In this document: in pieces, positions 39,666 through 47,827 of the stretch
Layout: each line of letters opens with the position of its first letter
Numbering within the stretch: the first letter of the stretch is position 1
NCBI GenBank assembly: GCA_016703965.1
Contig: JADJBB010000002.1
Span: 248,001 to 312,000 of the forward strand
Direction of reading: 5' to 3'
From: Acidobacteriota bacterium
Lineage (GTDB): Bacteria; Acidobacteriota; Blastocatellia; Pyrinomonadales; Pyrinomonadaceae
Length of the DNA stretch: 64,000 nt
Program-made: the position numbers and the translations under genes
The notes under the pieces: model-generated
Database searches by the model: none
What the model saw: only the letters and a program-made list of their open reading frames with translations
What the model was told of the DNA's origin: nothing

Positions 39666-40466
39666 CTATTTCTTTAACCAGCCAAACAACGCATTGACCG
39701 TGATATCACGATTCGTCTGATAGATCGCTTTGGTCAGCGGCAGCGACATTGGGCAGACCTGGATGCAGTTTTGGGCATTGCCGCAATTTCCGATGCCGTC
39801 AGCGCCAAGCAGGCCGTTGAGACGATCGTCCATGTTGGCTTTGCCGGTCGGGTGCATGTTGAAAAGGTGTGCCTGGGCGATCGCCTGCGGGCCGATGTAG
39901 TTGTCATCGCCGTACTGTGGACAAGCCTCGAGACAGCACCCGCAGGTCATGCAGCGTGAGAACGCGTAGCGTTCCTGGGCAAGCTCATTAGTGACATGCG
40001 GTCCCGGGCCGAGGTCGTATGTGCCGTCGAGCTCGATCCATGCGTTTACCTGCTTGAGATGTTCAAACATCTTCGAACGGTCAACCTTCAGATCGCGAAC
40101 ATTAGGGAATTTTGACATCGGAGCCAGCGAAACGGTATCCGATCCTGAGGCCAGCAGCAGATCGTCGATCAAAGCCGAACACGACTGACGCACTTTCCCA
40201 TCGATCACCATCGTGCAGATGCCGCAAACCTGCTCAAGACACGACATATCCCAAACCGGCGGTGTGGTCTGTTTGCCCTCGATCGTTACCGGATTCTTGC
40301 GGATCTCCATGAGAGCAGAGATGACGTTCAGGTTTCGGCGGTATTGCAGCTCAAACGTTTCCCAATGCGCCGCAGCTCCTTCTTTCTCGCGTCGCTGGAT
40401 CTTAAATTTGATCGTCGCGGGCGGTGTTTCGAGTCTCTTCTTTTCGATGTGTGCGTTCGTGGTCAT
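39666..40466 (-). CDS. sdhB: Succinate dehydrogenase / fumarate reductase iron-sulfur subunit
   Basis: I choose ATG 40466 (MTTNAHIEKKRLETPP); a TTG at 40490 would add eight residues and touch the sdhA stop. The 266-residue product has the [2Fe-2S] motif CLEQVCGICTM (an unusual Leu-Glu in place of Arg-Glu) with a further Cys at RQSC, and the ferredoxin-type cysteines CMTCGCCLEACP and NCGNAQNCIQVCP that bind [4Fe-4S] and [3Fe-4S]. It passes electrons from the flavoprotein to the membrane quinone site. It is the third gene of sdhCAB, and layout and motifs fit the Bacillus-type (type B) complex. Confidence 0.95.
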   Translation of the reverse strand: MTTNAHIEKKRLETPPATIKFKIQRREKEGAAAHWETFELQYRRNLNVISALMEIRKNPVTIEGKQTTPPVWDMSCLEQVCGICTMVIDGKVRQSCSALIDDLLLASGSDTVSLAPMSKFPNVRDLKVDRSKMFEHLKQVNAWIELDGTYDLGPGPHVTNELAQERYAFSRCMTCGCCLEACPQYGDDNYIGPQAIAQAHLFNMHPTGKANMDDRLNGLLGADGIGNCGNAQNCIQVCPMSLPLTKAIYQTNRDITVNALFGWLKK

Positions 40467-40490
40467 AAAAATTAACGGCAAGTTGCTCAA

Positions 40491-42281
40491 CTACGCCTTC
40501 GCTTTTTTACTCGAATAATCTCTCTTTCTGGGTTCCACCAGCGAAACGTCGATCGCCTCGTAGCTCAATACAGGGGCTTCAGCTGAATATTCCGCTATCG
40601 TCGTTTTCATGAAATTCTCATCGTCACGATCCGGAAAGTCCGGTTTGTAATGAGCACCGCGTGATTCGTTGCGGTTCAGGGCACCGAGCGTGATGACGCG
40701 GGCGAGGTCGAACATATTGTTGAGCTGACGTGCGTGCGGTATCGCCTGTGTGGCCCAGAGGTTCGAATCGTTGATCGAGATCTTTTTGAACCGCTCCTGC
40801 AGCTCACGGATCTTGTCATCGGTCGCTTGCAAACGGTCGTTGTAGCGGACCACGGTGACGTTGTCGGTCATCACTTTGCCGAGCTCTTCGTGAAGCTTGT
40901 ACTGATTCTCGCCGCCTTCGCTCTTGATGATGGACTGGTTTATGGCTTCCTGGCGGGCGAGTTCGGCAGCGTGGATGCCGTTCGATTCGGACGACCCGCG
41001 CTCAACGTTCTTGGCGTACTCCAAAGCCGAAGGAGCGGCCACAAAACCGCCGTAAACACAGGATAGCAACGAGTTTGCGCCGAGACGGTTGGCACCGTGG
41101 ATAGAATAGTCGCATTCGCCGGCAGCAAAAAGGCCGGGAATGTTCGTCCGCTGCTCAAAGTCGACCCACAGGCCGCCCATCGAATAGTGGACACCAGGGA
41201 AAATTCGCATCGGAACATACCGCGGGTCGTCGCCGACGAACATCTCATAGATCTCGAGGATCGCACCCAATTTCTCAGTCAGGGTGTCGGCCGGAATGTG
41301 CGTGAGATCGAGATAGACCTGATTCTGGGCACCGACGCCGTTGCCTTCGAGACAGATCTGGAAGATCTCGCGGGTCGCAATGTCGCGCGGCACGAGATTG
41401 CCGTAGGCAGGATATTTTTCTTCGAGGAAGTATCGGCGCTCGGCTTCCGGAATGTCCTTCGGTTTGCGAGCATCCATCGGGTCACGCGGAACCCAGACGC
41501 GGCCGCCTTCGCCTCGGGCTGATTCGGACATCAGTCGAAGCTTGTCTTCGCCGGGGATCGAGGTCGGGTGAACCTGTATAAATTCGCCGTTCGCGTACCG
41601 AGCGCCTTGCTGGTAGCAAGCCGCGACCGCGCTTCCCGTACAGGTCTGAGAATTTGTCGATTTGCCGAACACCATGCCCGGCCCACCGGTCGCCATGATA
41701 ACTGCGTCAGCGGCAAAAGATCTCAGCTCAAGCGTTTGCAGGTTCATCGCGATGAGGCCGCGGCAAACTTGGTGGTCGTCCGGGACAAGCGAGAGCATTT
41801 CCCAGCCTTCCCATTTCGTTACCTTTTTCTCGACTTCCCAGCGACGGACCTGCTCGTCCAGTGCGTACAGGAGCTGCTGGCCGGTCGATGCTCCCGAGAA
41901 AGCGGTGCGGTGATGGAGCGTTCCGCCGAAGCGTCGAAAGTCCATCAGGCCTTCTTTAGTTCGCGAAAACGGCACGCCCATTCGATCAAAAAGGTAAATG
42001 ATCTCGGGAGCCATGTCGGTCATTCGTTTGACTGGCGGTTGGTTGGCGAGAAAATCACCGCCGTAGACCGTGTCGTCAAGATGCTTTGCCGGCGAATCGC
42101 CCTCGCCTTTGGTATTGACGGCCGCGTTGATGCCGCCCTGAGCACAGACAGAGTGTGAACGTTTTACGGGCACGACCGATATCAGATCGACCTCGTGCCC
42201 AGCTTCCGCGATCTTCATCGCCGCAGCAAGGCCAGCCAGGCCGCCGCCAACGATCGCAAATTTTAGTGATTTCGATGCCAT
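40491..42281 (-). CDS. sdhA: Succinate dehydrogenase flavoprotein subunit
   Basis: The 596-residue product has GGGLAGLAAAMKIAEAG (FAD dinucleotide fold), SHSVCAQGGINAAVN with the histidine that carries covalent FAD, and the catalytic-base region RGEGGRVWVPRD. The substrate-cap motif MGGLWVDFEQRTNIPGLFAAG follows. The SdhA-type ending is present. It oxidises succinate to fumarate at the inner membrane face. It lies between sdhC and sdhB in a single transcript. Sequence details such as LLYALDEQVRRWE resemble Bacillus SdhA rather than the E. coli enzyme. Confidence 0.97.
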   Translation of the reverse strand: MASKSLKFAIVGGGLAGLAAAMKIAEAGHEVDLISVVPVKRSHSVCAQGGINAAVNTKGEGDSPAKHLDDTVYGGDFLANQPPVKRMTDMAPEIIYLFDRMGVPFSRTKEGLMDFRRFGGTLHHRTAFSGASTGQQLLYALDEQVRRWEVEKKVTKWEGWEMLSLVPDDHQVCRGLIAMNLQTLELRSFAADAVIMATGGPGMVFGKSTNSQTCTGSAVAACYQQGARYANGEFIQVHPTSIPGEDKLRLMSESARGEGGRVWVPRDPMDARKPKDIPEAERRYFLEEKYPAYGNLVPRDIATREIFQICLEGNGVGAQNQVYLDLTHIPADTLTEKLGAILEIYEMFVGDDPRYVPMRIFPGVHYSMGGLWVDFEQRTNIPGLFAAGECDYSIHGANRLGANSLLSCVYGGFVAAPSALEYAKNVERGSSESNGIHAAELARQEAINQSIIKSEGGENQYKLHEELGKVMTDNVTVVRYNDRLQATDDKIRELQERFKKISINDSNLWATQAIPHARQLNNMFDLARVITLGALNRNESRGAHYKPDFPDRDDENFMKTTIAEYSAEAPVLSYEAIDVSLVEPRKRDYSSKKAKA

Positions 42282-42300
42282 ATATGAATAGACCGGAATT

Positions 42301-43017
42301 CTAGAACTTCGTTGCTCCGGTGCTTGCGGTCTTTTTAGGTGTTTCGCACATCGCCTGCGGCATCAAACCGCACGGCCTAACGAACGAGAATGCTGCGTTT
42401 ATCCCGACGAATGAAAGCATCAATGCCACTCCCATACACGCCGTTAACGTCATCTTCTGAGCTTTCTCGCCGATCACGAGGCCCCAATCGACCGCGAATA
42501 AGAACAGGCCATAGGCTAAATGCCAGGCCGTGGCTATCACGCCGAGCATGTACAGGATCAGCACCCAAGTGATCTGAAATTCGGCTGATACGATCGCGAA
42601 CGCCTTATCCGCATTGCCGGCCACCGGCGTCATATTGAGATAAGGGATCATGCCGAATCGCAGATTCAGGATGTGGAACAACAAGAAGAAAAACAGAAAG
42701 ATCCCCGTCGCCCGCTGAAATAGGTAGAACCAGTTACGCCCATAACCATAGCTGAGCGGATTCGGCTTTGCTTCCGACGAAATTATAACTCCGTAAACCG
42801 AATGGAACAGGAGCGGCAGGAATATGCCGAAGATCTCGATCAGGAGCAGGAACGGAATATCGTGGATCTCTCGAACCGCTTTGTTGAAATTCGCTTCACC
42901 GTTCATTGCTTTTGAATTGGTGAACATGTGAACGAAGAAGAATACACCCAGCGGAACTATGCCGGTGATCTGATGGAGCTTTCGCAGCAGAAAGGTGTTA
43001 GAGAATTTTATCGCCAT
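42301..43017 (-). CDS. sdhC: Succinate dehydrogenase cytochrome b558 subunit
   Basis: The 238-residue protein has five hydrophobic helices (KLHQITGIVPLGVFFFVHMF, IPFLLLIEIFGIFLPLLFHSVYG, ATGIFLFFFLLFHILNLRFG, ITWVLILYMLGVIATAWHLAYGLF, LTACMGVALMLSFVGINAAF) and histidines suited to bind two haems b, as in Bacillus SdhC and Wolinella FrdC. It anchors the enzyme and reacts with quinone. There is no sdhD, as expected of the type-B enzyme. It is the first gene of the operon; the divergent gene is a LysR regulator. Confidence 0.93.
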   Translation of the reverse strand: MAIKFSNTFLLRKLHQITGIVPLGVFFFVHMFTNSKAMNGEANFNKAVREIHDIPFLLLIEIFGIFLPLLFHSVYGVIISSEAKPNPLSYGYGRNWFYLFQRATGIFLFFFLLFHILNLRFGMIPYLNMTPVAGNADKAFAIVSAEFQITWVLILYMLGVIATAWHLAYGLFLFAVDWGLVIGEKAQKMTLTACMGVALMLSFVGINAAFSFVRPCGLMPQAMCETPKKTASTGATKF

Positions 43018-43197
43018 CTAATAAACGTCCGTTTTACGATCCAAAATTGCCGAAGTGAATGTCTGAATTTTAGTTCCAAATCTACAAATCAGCAATGTTC
43101 CGAATCTGCTATTTATACTACGACGAAGATTAGATAAGATAAAATGAAAAATTTAGCCGTGAATAAATAGAAATACTAATGAGTTAGGTTCAACAAA
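43018..43197. promoter_or_regulatory. Divergent spacer between sdhCAB and the LysR gene
   Basis: The 180-bp AT-rich spacer separates the two start codons and is where LysR-type regulators usually bind to control themselves and the divergent operon. I do not find a clear T-N11-A site or strong -35/-10 boxes. Confidence 0.4.
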
Positions 43198-44088
43198 ATG
43201 CACGTCGAAACATTGAAAGTATTCTGTGACCTCGTCGATCTTGAGAGCTTTTCGCTCGCCGCAGAGAGGAATTTTATTACGCAATCAGCCGTTAGCCAGC
43301 AAATACGGGCGCTTGAAGATAAATTCAAACGCCGTTTGCTCGAACGCATTCGCGGACGCAGAGAGGTGAAACTTACGCCGGCCGGCGACGTTTTCTATCA
43401 GGAATCAAAAAAAGTACTCGCCGCCTATGATCAGCTGCAGGAAAACCTTCGCGGAGTTGTCGGAAAGATCGGCGGAACTGTTAAGGTTGCGACCGTTTAC
43501 AGTGTCGGCCTGCATGAATTGCCTGACAAGGTTCGCGAGTTCATGACAAAATTCCCAGCGGCGAAAATCGATCTCGAATACTCGCGTACGACGCGTGTGG
43601 TCCGAGATGTTCTGAATGGCACGGTTGAGTTAGGCATTCTCGCCTTTCCTGAGCCGCGTCGGGGATTAACGATAACGCCTATGCCGGACGACCGGCTAGT
43701 GCTGATCGCACCACCGGAGCATAAATTCGCCGACCGCAAGAAAATGAAGGTGGCTGAACTCGATGGCGAGGATTTTGTCCTGTTCGAGCGTGACGTTCCG
43801 ACACGCAAGGCGATGGACAAGATATTCAAGACCAACAACGTCGAGGTTAAGAAGGTCGCCGAGTTCGACAACATTGAGACCATTAAACGAGCAGTTGAGG
43901 TAGGTTTCGGAATTGCGATCGTGCCGGAATCCGCCGTTATCGAGTCGAAAAAAGCGGGCACGCTGGCGGTTGTCCAAATGGCCGAGAAGTATTGGATCCG
44001 CTCCGTCGGCGTGATCCATCGAACCGACCGGAATCTTTCGATCGCCGCGAAAAAGTTCCTCGAACTGCTAGGAAATGGGCAGTATTAG
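43198..44088 (+). CDS. LysR-family transcriptional regulator
   Basis: A 296-residue LysR protein. The N-terminal helix-turn-helix is seen in VFCDLVDLESFSLAAERNFI and TQSAVSQQIRALEDKFKRRL, and the substrate-binding domain starts at about residue 90 (VKVATVYSVGLHELPDKVRE). The effector-domain pattern recalls CysL/CbbR-type members, though the ligand is unknown. Its divergent position to sdhCAB suggests that it senses a metabolite of the TCA cycle or redox state and regulates succinate dehydrogenase (inference). It is followed 35 bp later by a small STAS-like gene. Confidence 0.92.
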   Translation: MHVETLKVFCDLVDLESFSLAAERNFITQSAVSQQIRALEDKFKRRLLERIRGRREVKLTPAGDVFYQESKKVLAAYDQLQENLRGVVGKIGGTVKVATVYSVGLHELPDKVREFMTKFPAAKIDLEYSRTTRVVRDVLNGTVELGILAFPEPRRGLTITPMPDDRLVLIAPPEHKFADRKKMKVAELDGEDFVLFERDVPTRKAMDKIFKTNNVEVKKVAEFDNIETIKRAVEVGFGIAIVPESAVIESKKAGTLAVVQMAEKYWIRSVGVIHRTDRNLSIAAKKFLELLGNGQY

Positions 44089-44123
44089 AATTAAAATGGT
44101 GAAAAAAAGAATTTCTGCTCTCT

Positions 44124-44519
44124 ATGTTCCTGCAAAACTCCGCAAAACCATATAAATTGACGCTCGAGGAACGCCCGGGCTATCTCTACGCTTTTATCGA
44201 GGGCGAAAAAGACACCTACGAGATATCTAGAGCAGCCTGGCAGGAAATTGCTGACAAGGCTGGAGAGCTCATGTCAGAAAGAGTTCTCATAGACGAAAAT
44301 ATCACGGAACCAGGCTCTTTTGCGGACGCTTACAGGCTGGCGTCGGAGATCCCCGAAATGGGTTTTGGACGGGCAAAGATCGCTTTTGTTGACAGATTCC
44401 TAAGTCAGAACGATATTAACCAGTTCGGCGAACTGGTTGCAATGAATCGTGGCGTGAACGGACGGATATTTGAAGACATAAAAGCCGCCGAGTCGTGGCT
44501 TTTTTCGGATAAAGGATAA
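44124..44519 (+). CDS. SpoIIAA/STAS-like small protein
   Basis: A 131-residue alpha/beta product (KLTLEERPGYLYAFIEGEKD, VLIDENITEPGSFADAYRLA, FEDIKAAESWLFSDKG). The pattern, beginning with a strand pair and ending with AxxWL, is that of SpoIIAA-like proteins of unknown role. It has no phosphorylatable serine that I can assign. It could act with the signalling genes convergent to it (HD-GYP and STAS), but it lies on the LysR strand. Confidence 0.6.
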   Translation: MFLQNSAKPYKLTLEERPGYLYAFIEGEKDTYEISRAAWQEIADKAGELMSERVLIDENITEPGSFADAYRLASEIPEMGFGRAKIAFVDRFLSQNDINQFGELVAMNRGVNGRIFEDIKAAESWLFSDKG

Positions 44520-44527
44520 ATAGGTGT

Positions 44528-45820
44528 TTAGTGAACGATCTGTGATTCACCGACCGACGCGGCAGCGGCGACGTAGGTCATGGGTGTCGTCGGGGCCATT
44601 TCGTTCAACGAGGCTCTCAGTTTGTCTACGATCCCTTCCGCTTCCATGTACTCGCGGCCGAGCAGGCGGCGAAAACGCTTGTTCCTTTCTTCTCCGGTCA
44701 ATTCCTTTAACATACCGCCAAGGAATGAGGTTACGAGTTCCGGTGCGAACTGACGGCCGGCATTTCTCTGCAGATCTTCGACCACATCTTTGGCCGGCCG
44801 GCGAGCCTTATATGGGCGATCGGTCGTCATTGCGTCGAATGAGTCAGCAAGGTTCACGACCTTGGCAATGAAGGGGATCTCGCGGTCATATAAACCGTCG
44901 GGATAACCACGGCCATCGAGGCGTTCGTGGTGGTATTTTGCCGCAAGTGGAACGTCAGTGAACGGATGATGGATCGGAAGGAGAATTTCGTAGCCGACTG
45001 ACGGATGTTTGTTGAGCTCGGCAGATTCTTTGGCATTAATGCGATACGGAGCGTTGATGATCTTTCGCTCAACGGTTAGCTTGCCGACATCATGTAAATA
45101 TCCTGCGACTGCAGCTCCCTCAACTTCCTCACTGCCCCAGCCGAGTTCCGATGCGATGATCTCTGAAAATCGCCCGACCCGTACCGAATGGCCCTCGGTA
45201 TATTTATCTTTGCAGTCAATCGCGGCGGCGAACGCCTTGACGGTGTCGTGATAGGTTGACCGCATTTCGTCGAAGAGCCGGCGATTTTGTTCCGCGTGGC
45301 GTTCGATCTCAGCCATCAAGTTTCGCTGAGCGATCGCAACGCCGATGTGCTGGCCCATCGCGCAGATGATCTCTTTTTCGTAGCTGGTGTAAACCTCGCC
45401 CGTGGCTTTTTCGCCCAGGAACAATGCTCCGACGATCTCATCGCGAACCACTAGCGGTACAAAAAGCTCCAACCGGCGACGCTCAAAGCTGGCGTCGTAA
45501 ACCTGAAAGAATGGTAAAACCTTTGCCTGCGATATTTCGATCGGATTCAGTCCGTTGCTTAAGAACTGGCGTTCGTCCTCGCTGCAGAGCTGCAGGCTGA
45601 GTGGGAAATCGTCACCCAGGCCTCGAACGGCGAGCATATTGAGCTCATGGCCAAACCGCGAATAACGCGCGACCGAACCGCGCATTATACCCAGGGCTCC
45701 GGATATCAAATGCAGCGACGTGCGGATCGTCTCTTGAAAGTTGTTCTTATTGGTGATCTCCTGACCGAGTTCTGCCAGGGCCCCAAATGCGTGGATCAAC
45801 TTATGAGAGTGTTCGGTCAT
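44528..45820 (-). CDS. GAF-HD-GYP signalling protein
   Basis: The 430-residue product has a GAF-type sensor at about 20-190 (LFVPLVVRDEIVGALFLGEK) and an HD-GYP domain at about 200-380, seen in YTEGHSVRVGRFSEI, YLHDVGKLTV, KYHHERLDGRGYPDGL and DSFDAMTTDRPY. HD-GYP enzymes hydrolyse cyclic di-GMP; all key residues (HD...GYP) seem intact. It has no membrane segment, so the stimulus would be cytoplasmic. It begins 12 bp after the stop of a STAS gene on the same strand, suggesting a joint role. Confidence 0.93.
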   Translation of the reverse strand: MTEHSHKLIHAFGALAELGQEITNKNNFQETIRTSLHLISGALGIMRGSVARYSRFGHELNMLAVRGLGDDFPLSLQLCSEDERQFLSNGLNPIEISQAKVLPFFQVYDASFERRRLELFVPLVVRDEIVGALFLGEKATGEVYTSYEKEIICAMGQHIGVAIAQRNLMAEIERHAEQNRRLFDEMRSTYHDTVKAFAAAIDCKDKYTEGHSVRVGRFSEIIASELGWGSEEVEGAAVAGYLHDVGKLTVERKIINAPYRINAKESAELNKHPSVGYEILLPIHHPFTDVPLAAKYHHERLDGRGYPDGLYDREIPFIAKVVNLADSFDAMTTDRPYKARRPAKDVVEDLQRNAGRQFAPELVTSFLGGMLKELTGEERNKRFRRLLGREYMEAEGIVDKLRASLNEMAPTTPMTYVAAAASVGESQIVH

Positions 45821-45832
45821 AATTATTCCGTT

Positions 45833-46153
45833 CTATTCAATAACTACGTGGTTTGTGAGGCCCAGCATTTCAAAAAGCTCGACGGTCTCATCACTAACTT
45901 CCGAAAAAACGACCTTTGCTCCCTTGTTCGACGCGGTGTCGATAACGCCGAGAAGTATCGAAATACCGATACTATTTATTATCTCGGTCCTGGAGAAGTT
46001 CAGTTCGAGCTCGCGGCAGCCGGTTTCGATCCGGCGGCGGCACTCATATTCGATCTGCTCACCGCTTAATTTATTAAGATAATTATCGGCAAAGATCACA
46101 GACCGATCACAGACCGGTTCAACGGATTCAACTATCCCAGTGGTTGTAATCAC
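45833..46153 (-). CDS. STAS-domain anti-sigma factor antagonist
   Basis: A 106-residue product starting at GTG. It has the STAS pattern: CRELELNFSRTEIINSIGIS, with serine in the SxGI(S) phosphorylation motif, then ILLGVIDTASNKGAKVVFSE and VELFEMLGLTNHV. STAS proteins bind anti-sigma or switch kinases. The serine in NSIGIS could be the phosphorylation site. The gene precedes the GAF-HD-GYP gene and may be co-transcribed. No kinase is close by. Confidence 0.88.
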   Translation of the reverse strand: MITTTGIVESVEPVCDRSVIFADNYLNKLSGEQIEYECRRRIETGCRELELNFSRTEIINSIGISILLGVIDTASNKGAKVVFSEVSDETVELFEMLGLTNHVVIE

Positions 46154-46326
46154 CTAATTCTATTCCTTGTCTAATTTAGCTAGAGTGCTCGAAGAAACTA
46201 CTTGAGCAATATTTCTACCATAAACATCTGCATAAAACAACACGATTTTAGGTAAAAACGACGAAAAGGAGGATTATTTTTTCTCCCGGTTAAGCAGATA
46301 TCTTATAAATGCTGGATCTAGGCGGT

Positions 46327-47178
46327 TTAGCCTTTGTGTGGGACGCGGCCGAATTCGGCGAGCAGAGGGGCGAGATGGGCGACAACCTTATTGTGCGAGA
46401 TGCCGTTTGAGGCGAGGATGCCGTTGCGATTATGCAGGTCGCGGCTGTCGTATCGAAGTTCGAGGCCGAACAAGTCCGTCATTTTGCCGCCGGCTTCTTC
46501 GAGAATTATCTGCGGAGAACACGTGTCCCAAAGCTTGGTTCGCGGACTCGGGTGAATGTAGAGATCCGCTTCGCGATTCGCGATCAACGAAACCTTTAGG
46601 CCGACAGAACCGCGGCGGATCGATCTTGAGAAGCCGAAATGCGAGATTATCTGCTTCATCCGATTGCTTGGGTGATTTCGCGATACCGCGATGCACATCT
46701 CCTTCAGGTCAGTGAGATCGGAGACGAAAAGCTGCTTACTTTCGCCATCGCCGGTTCGTGAGAACGTTCCTTCACCGCGGACAGCGTGAAGCAGAATATC
46801 GTGAAACGGAAGCAGAACAACGCCGAGAATCGCTTCGCCGTCGATGGCGAGCCCGATCTGCACGGCAAAATCGCCGTCGTGATTTACAAAACCAGCGGTT
46901 CCGTCGATCGGGTCGATTATCCAGACACGGTTTTTTGAGATTCGGTGTTCGAGGTCGTCGATCTCTTCTTCAGAAAGAATTCCGTCGTCAGGAAAGGCGG
47001 CCGCCAGGCCGTCGACAATGATTCGGCTCGCTTCGCGGTCAGCGGCGGTTACCGGCTCGCTAAAATTATCAGCACCGATCTTTTCTTCGGTCTCGAAACC
47101 GTCGTTATAAAATTTAAGAATTGAGGTGCTTGCGATCCGTGCGAGGTTGATCGCGGTATTAAGCTCGTGCTGAAGCAT
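46327..47178 (-). CDS. Inositol-monophosphatase-family phosphatase (CysQ-like)
   Basis: The 283-residue protein has the two metal-binding motifs of this family: ILSEEEIDD (with the upstream Glu) and WIIDPIDGTAGFVN, and KLWDTCSPQIILEEAGG in the C-terminal part. The length fits. The substrate could be inositol-1-phosphate, fructose-1,6-bisphosphate or adenosine 3',5'-bisphosphate; the motif spacing is nearest the CysQ type, but this is not decisive. It is a single gene, followed (upstream in coordinates) by 170 bp with no gene. Confidence 0.85.
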   Translation of the reverse strand: MLQHELNTAINLARIASTSILKFYNDGFETEEKIGADNFSEPVTAADREASRIIVDGLAAAFPDDGILSEEEIDDLEHRISKNRVWIIDPIDGTAGFVNHDGDFAVQIGLAIDGEAILGVVLLPFHDILLHAVRGEGTFSRTGDGESKQLFVSDLTDLKEMCIAVSRNHPSNRMKQIISHFGFSRSIRRGSVGLKVSLIANREADLYIHPSPRTKLWDTCSPQIILEEAGGKMTDLFGLELRYDSRDLHNRNGILASNGISHNKVVAHLAPLLAEFGRVPHKG

Positions 47179-47218
47179 TAACTACAATTTAGCACGACAG
47201 CACGGTCGAGCGAAATTT

Positions 47219-47350
47219 ACCACAGAGAAGCTAAGAAAGAGTTTTTACCACAGATGAGATCGGATAAACACAGATGGACAAGAAGATCAGATATGGCCTT
47301 TCGGGTTTTGCTTTTCTTATCTGTGTATATCTGTGTCCATCTGCGGTTAA
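47219..47350. repeat. Long imperfect palindrome of the ACCACAGATG class
   Basis: The left arm contains TTTACCACAGATGAG and ACACAGATGGACA; the right arm contains TCTGTGTATATCTG, GTCCATCTGCGG and TTAATTTTC. The two arms form a stem with mismatches around about 45 nt. It lies in the 189 bp between two minus-strand genes. Similar elements are known in many distant bacterial groups. Confidence 0.6.
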
Positions 47351-47367
47351 TTTTCTTTCCGACCCGA

Positions 47368-47607
47368 TCAGGCCTGCTCAGCCAACTCCGTGATCCCGCA
47401 TCGTGGGCAGGTTAGGTAGCGACGGGTGGCGTCGGTCCATTTGGCCATAGCGATGTTTGTTAGTGCCGGGTTCTTGCTTTCCGCTTCGCCCTCGCGAAAG
47501 GCTCTCGAGAGCTTTTCGGCCGTTTTAGCGGGCGGGGCGAGATCGCGTTCGCATCCGCGGCAGATCCATCCAAACCCGGCGTTGTAGAAATCGTTAAGCT
47601 CGATCAT
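47368..47607 (-). CDS. Small zinc-ribbon protein
   Basis: I prefer ATG 47607 (MIELNDFYNAGFGWICRGCE), giving 79 residues, because the extension runs through the MITE. The two CxxC pairs (CRGC near residue 16, CPRC near residue 70) suggest a bound zinc. The rest is helical (APPAKTAEKLSRAFREGEAE). No family is recognised. The promoter region was displaced or supplied by the MITE inserted just upstream. Confidence 0.55.
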   Translation of the reverse strand: MIELNDFYNAGFGWICRGCERDLAPPAKTAEKLSRAFREGEAESKNPALTNIAMAKWTDATRRYLTCPRCGITELAEQA

Positions 47608-47623
47608 TTCTTTGAATAAACGA

Positions 47624-47805
47624 AGAGGATGTCTGAAAACTAAACCCGGACTCCTATATTTTATAAATTTAGCCGCAGATGACGCAGATAGCGCGGATTT
47701 CAATCGATTTTTTATCAGTTATCCGTTTTTATCTGCTTCATCTGCGTAATCTGCGGTTAAAAATGCTAGGTAGTCAACGATATCTCGACTTTTCAGACAT
47801 CCTCT
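47624..47805. mobile_element. MITE, copy 1 (182 bp)
   Basis: Terminal inverted repeats AGAGGATGTCTGAAAA (16 bp) bound a 182-bp element that has no coding capacity. An internal imperfect palindrome (AGCCGCAGATGACGCAGAT ... ATCTGCGTAATCTGCGG) occupies the middle. Copy 2 at 50588 is the same length with two differences. No target duplication is clear. Confidence 0.85.
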
Positions 47806-47827
47806 CCAGTCCTACGATCGGAATAGT

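Noticed and set aside
29428..46178. Shared CCTTGTCTAATTTA before ispH and before the STAS gene
   Set aside because: A 14-bp match is expected a few times by chance in a 64-kb window, and its distance to the starts fits neither a promoter nor a ribosome site well.
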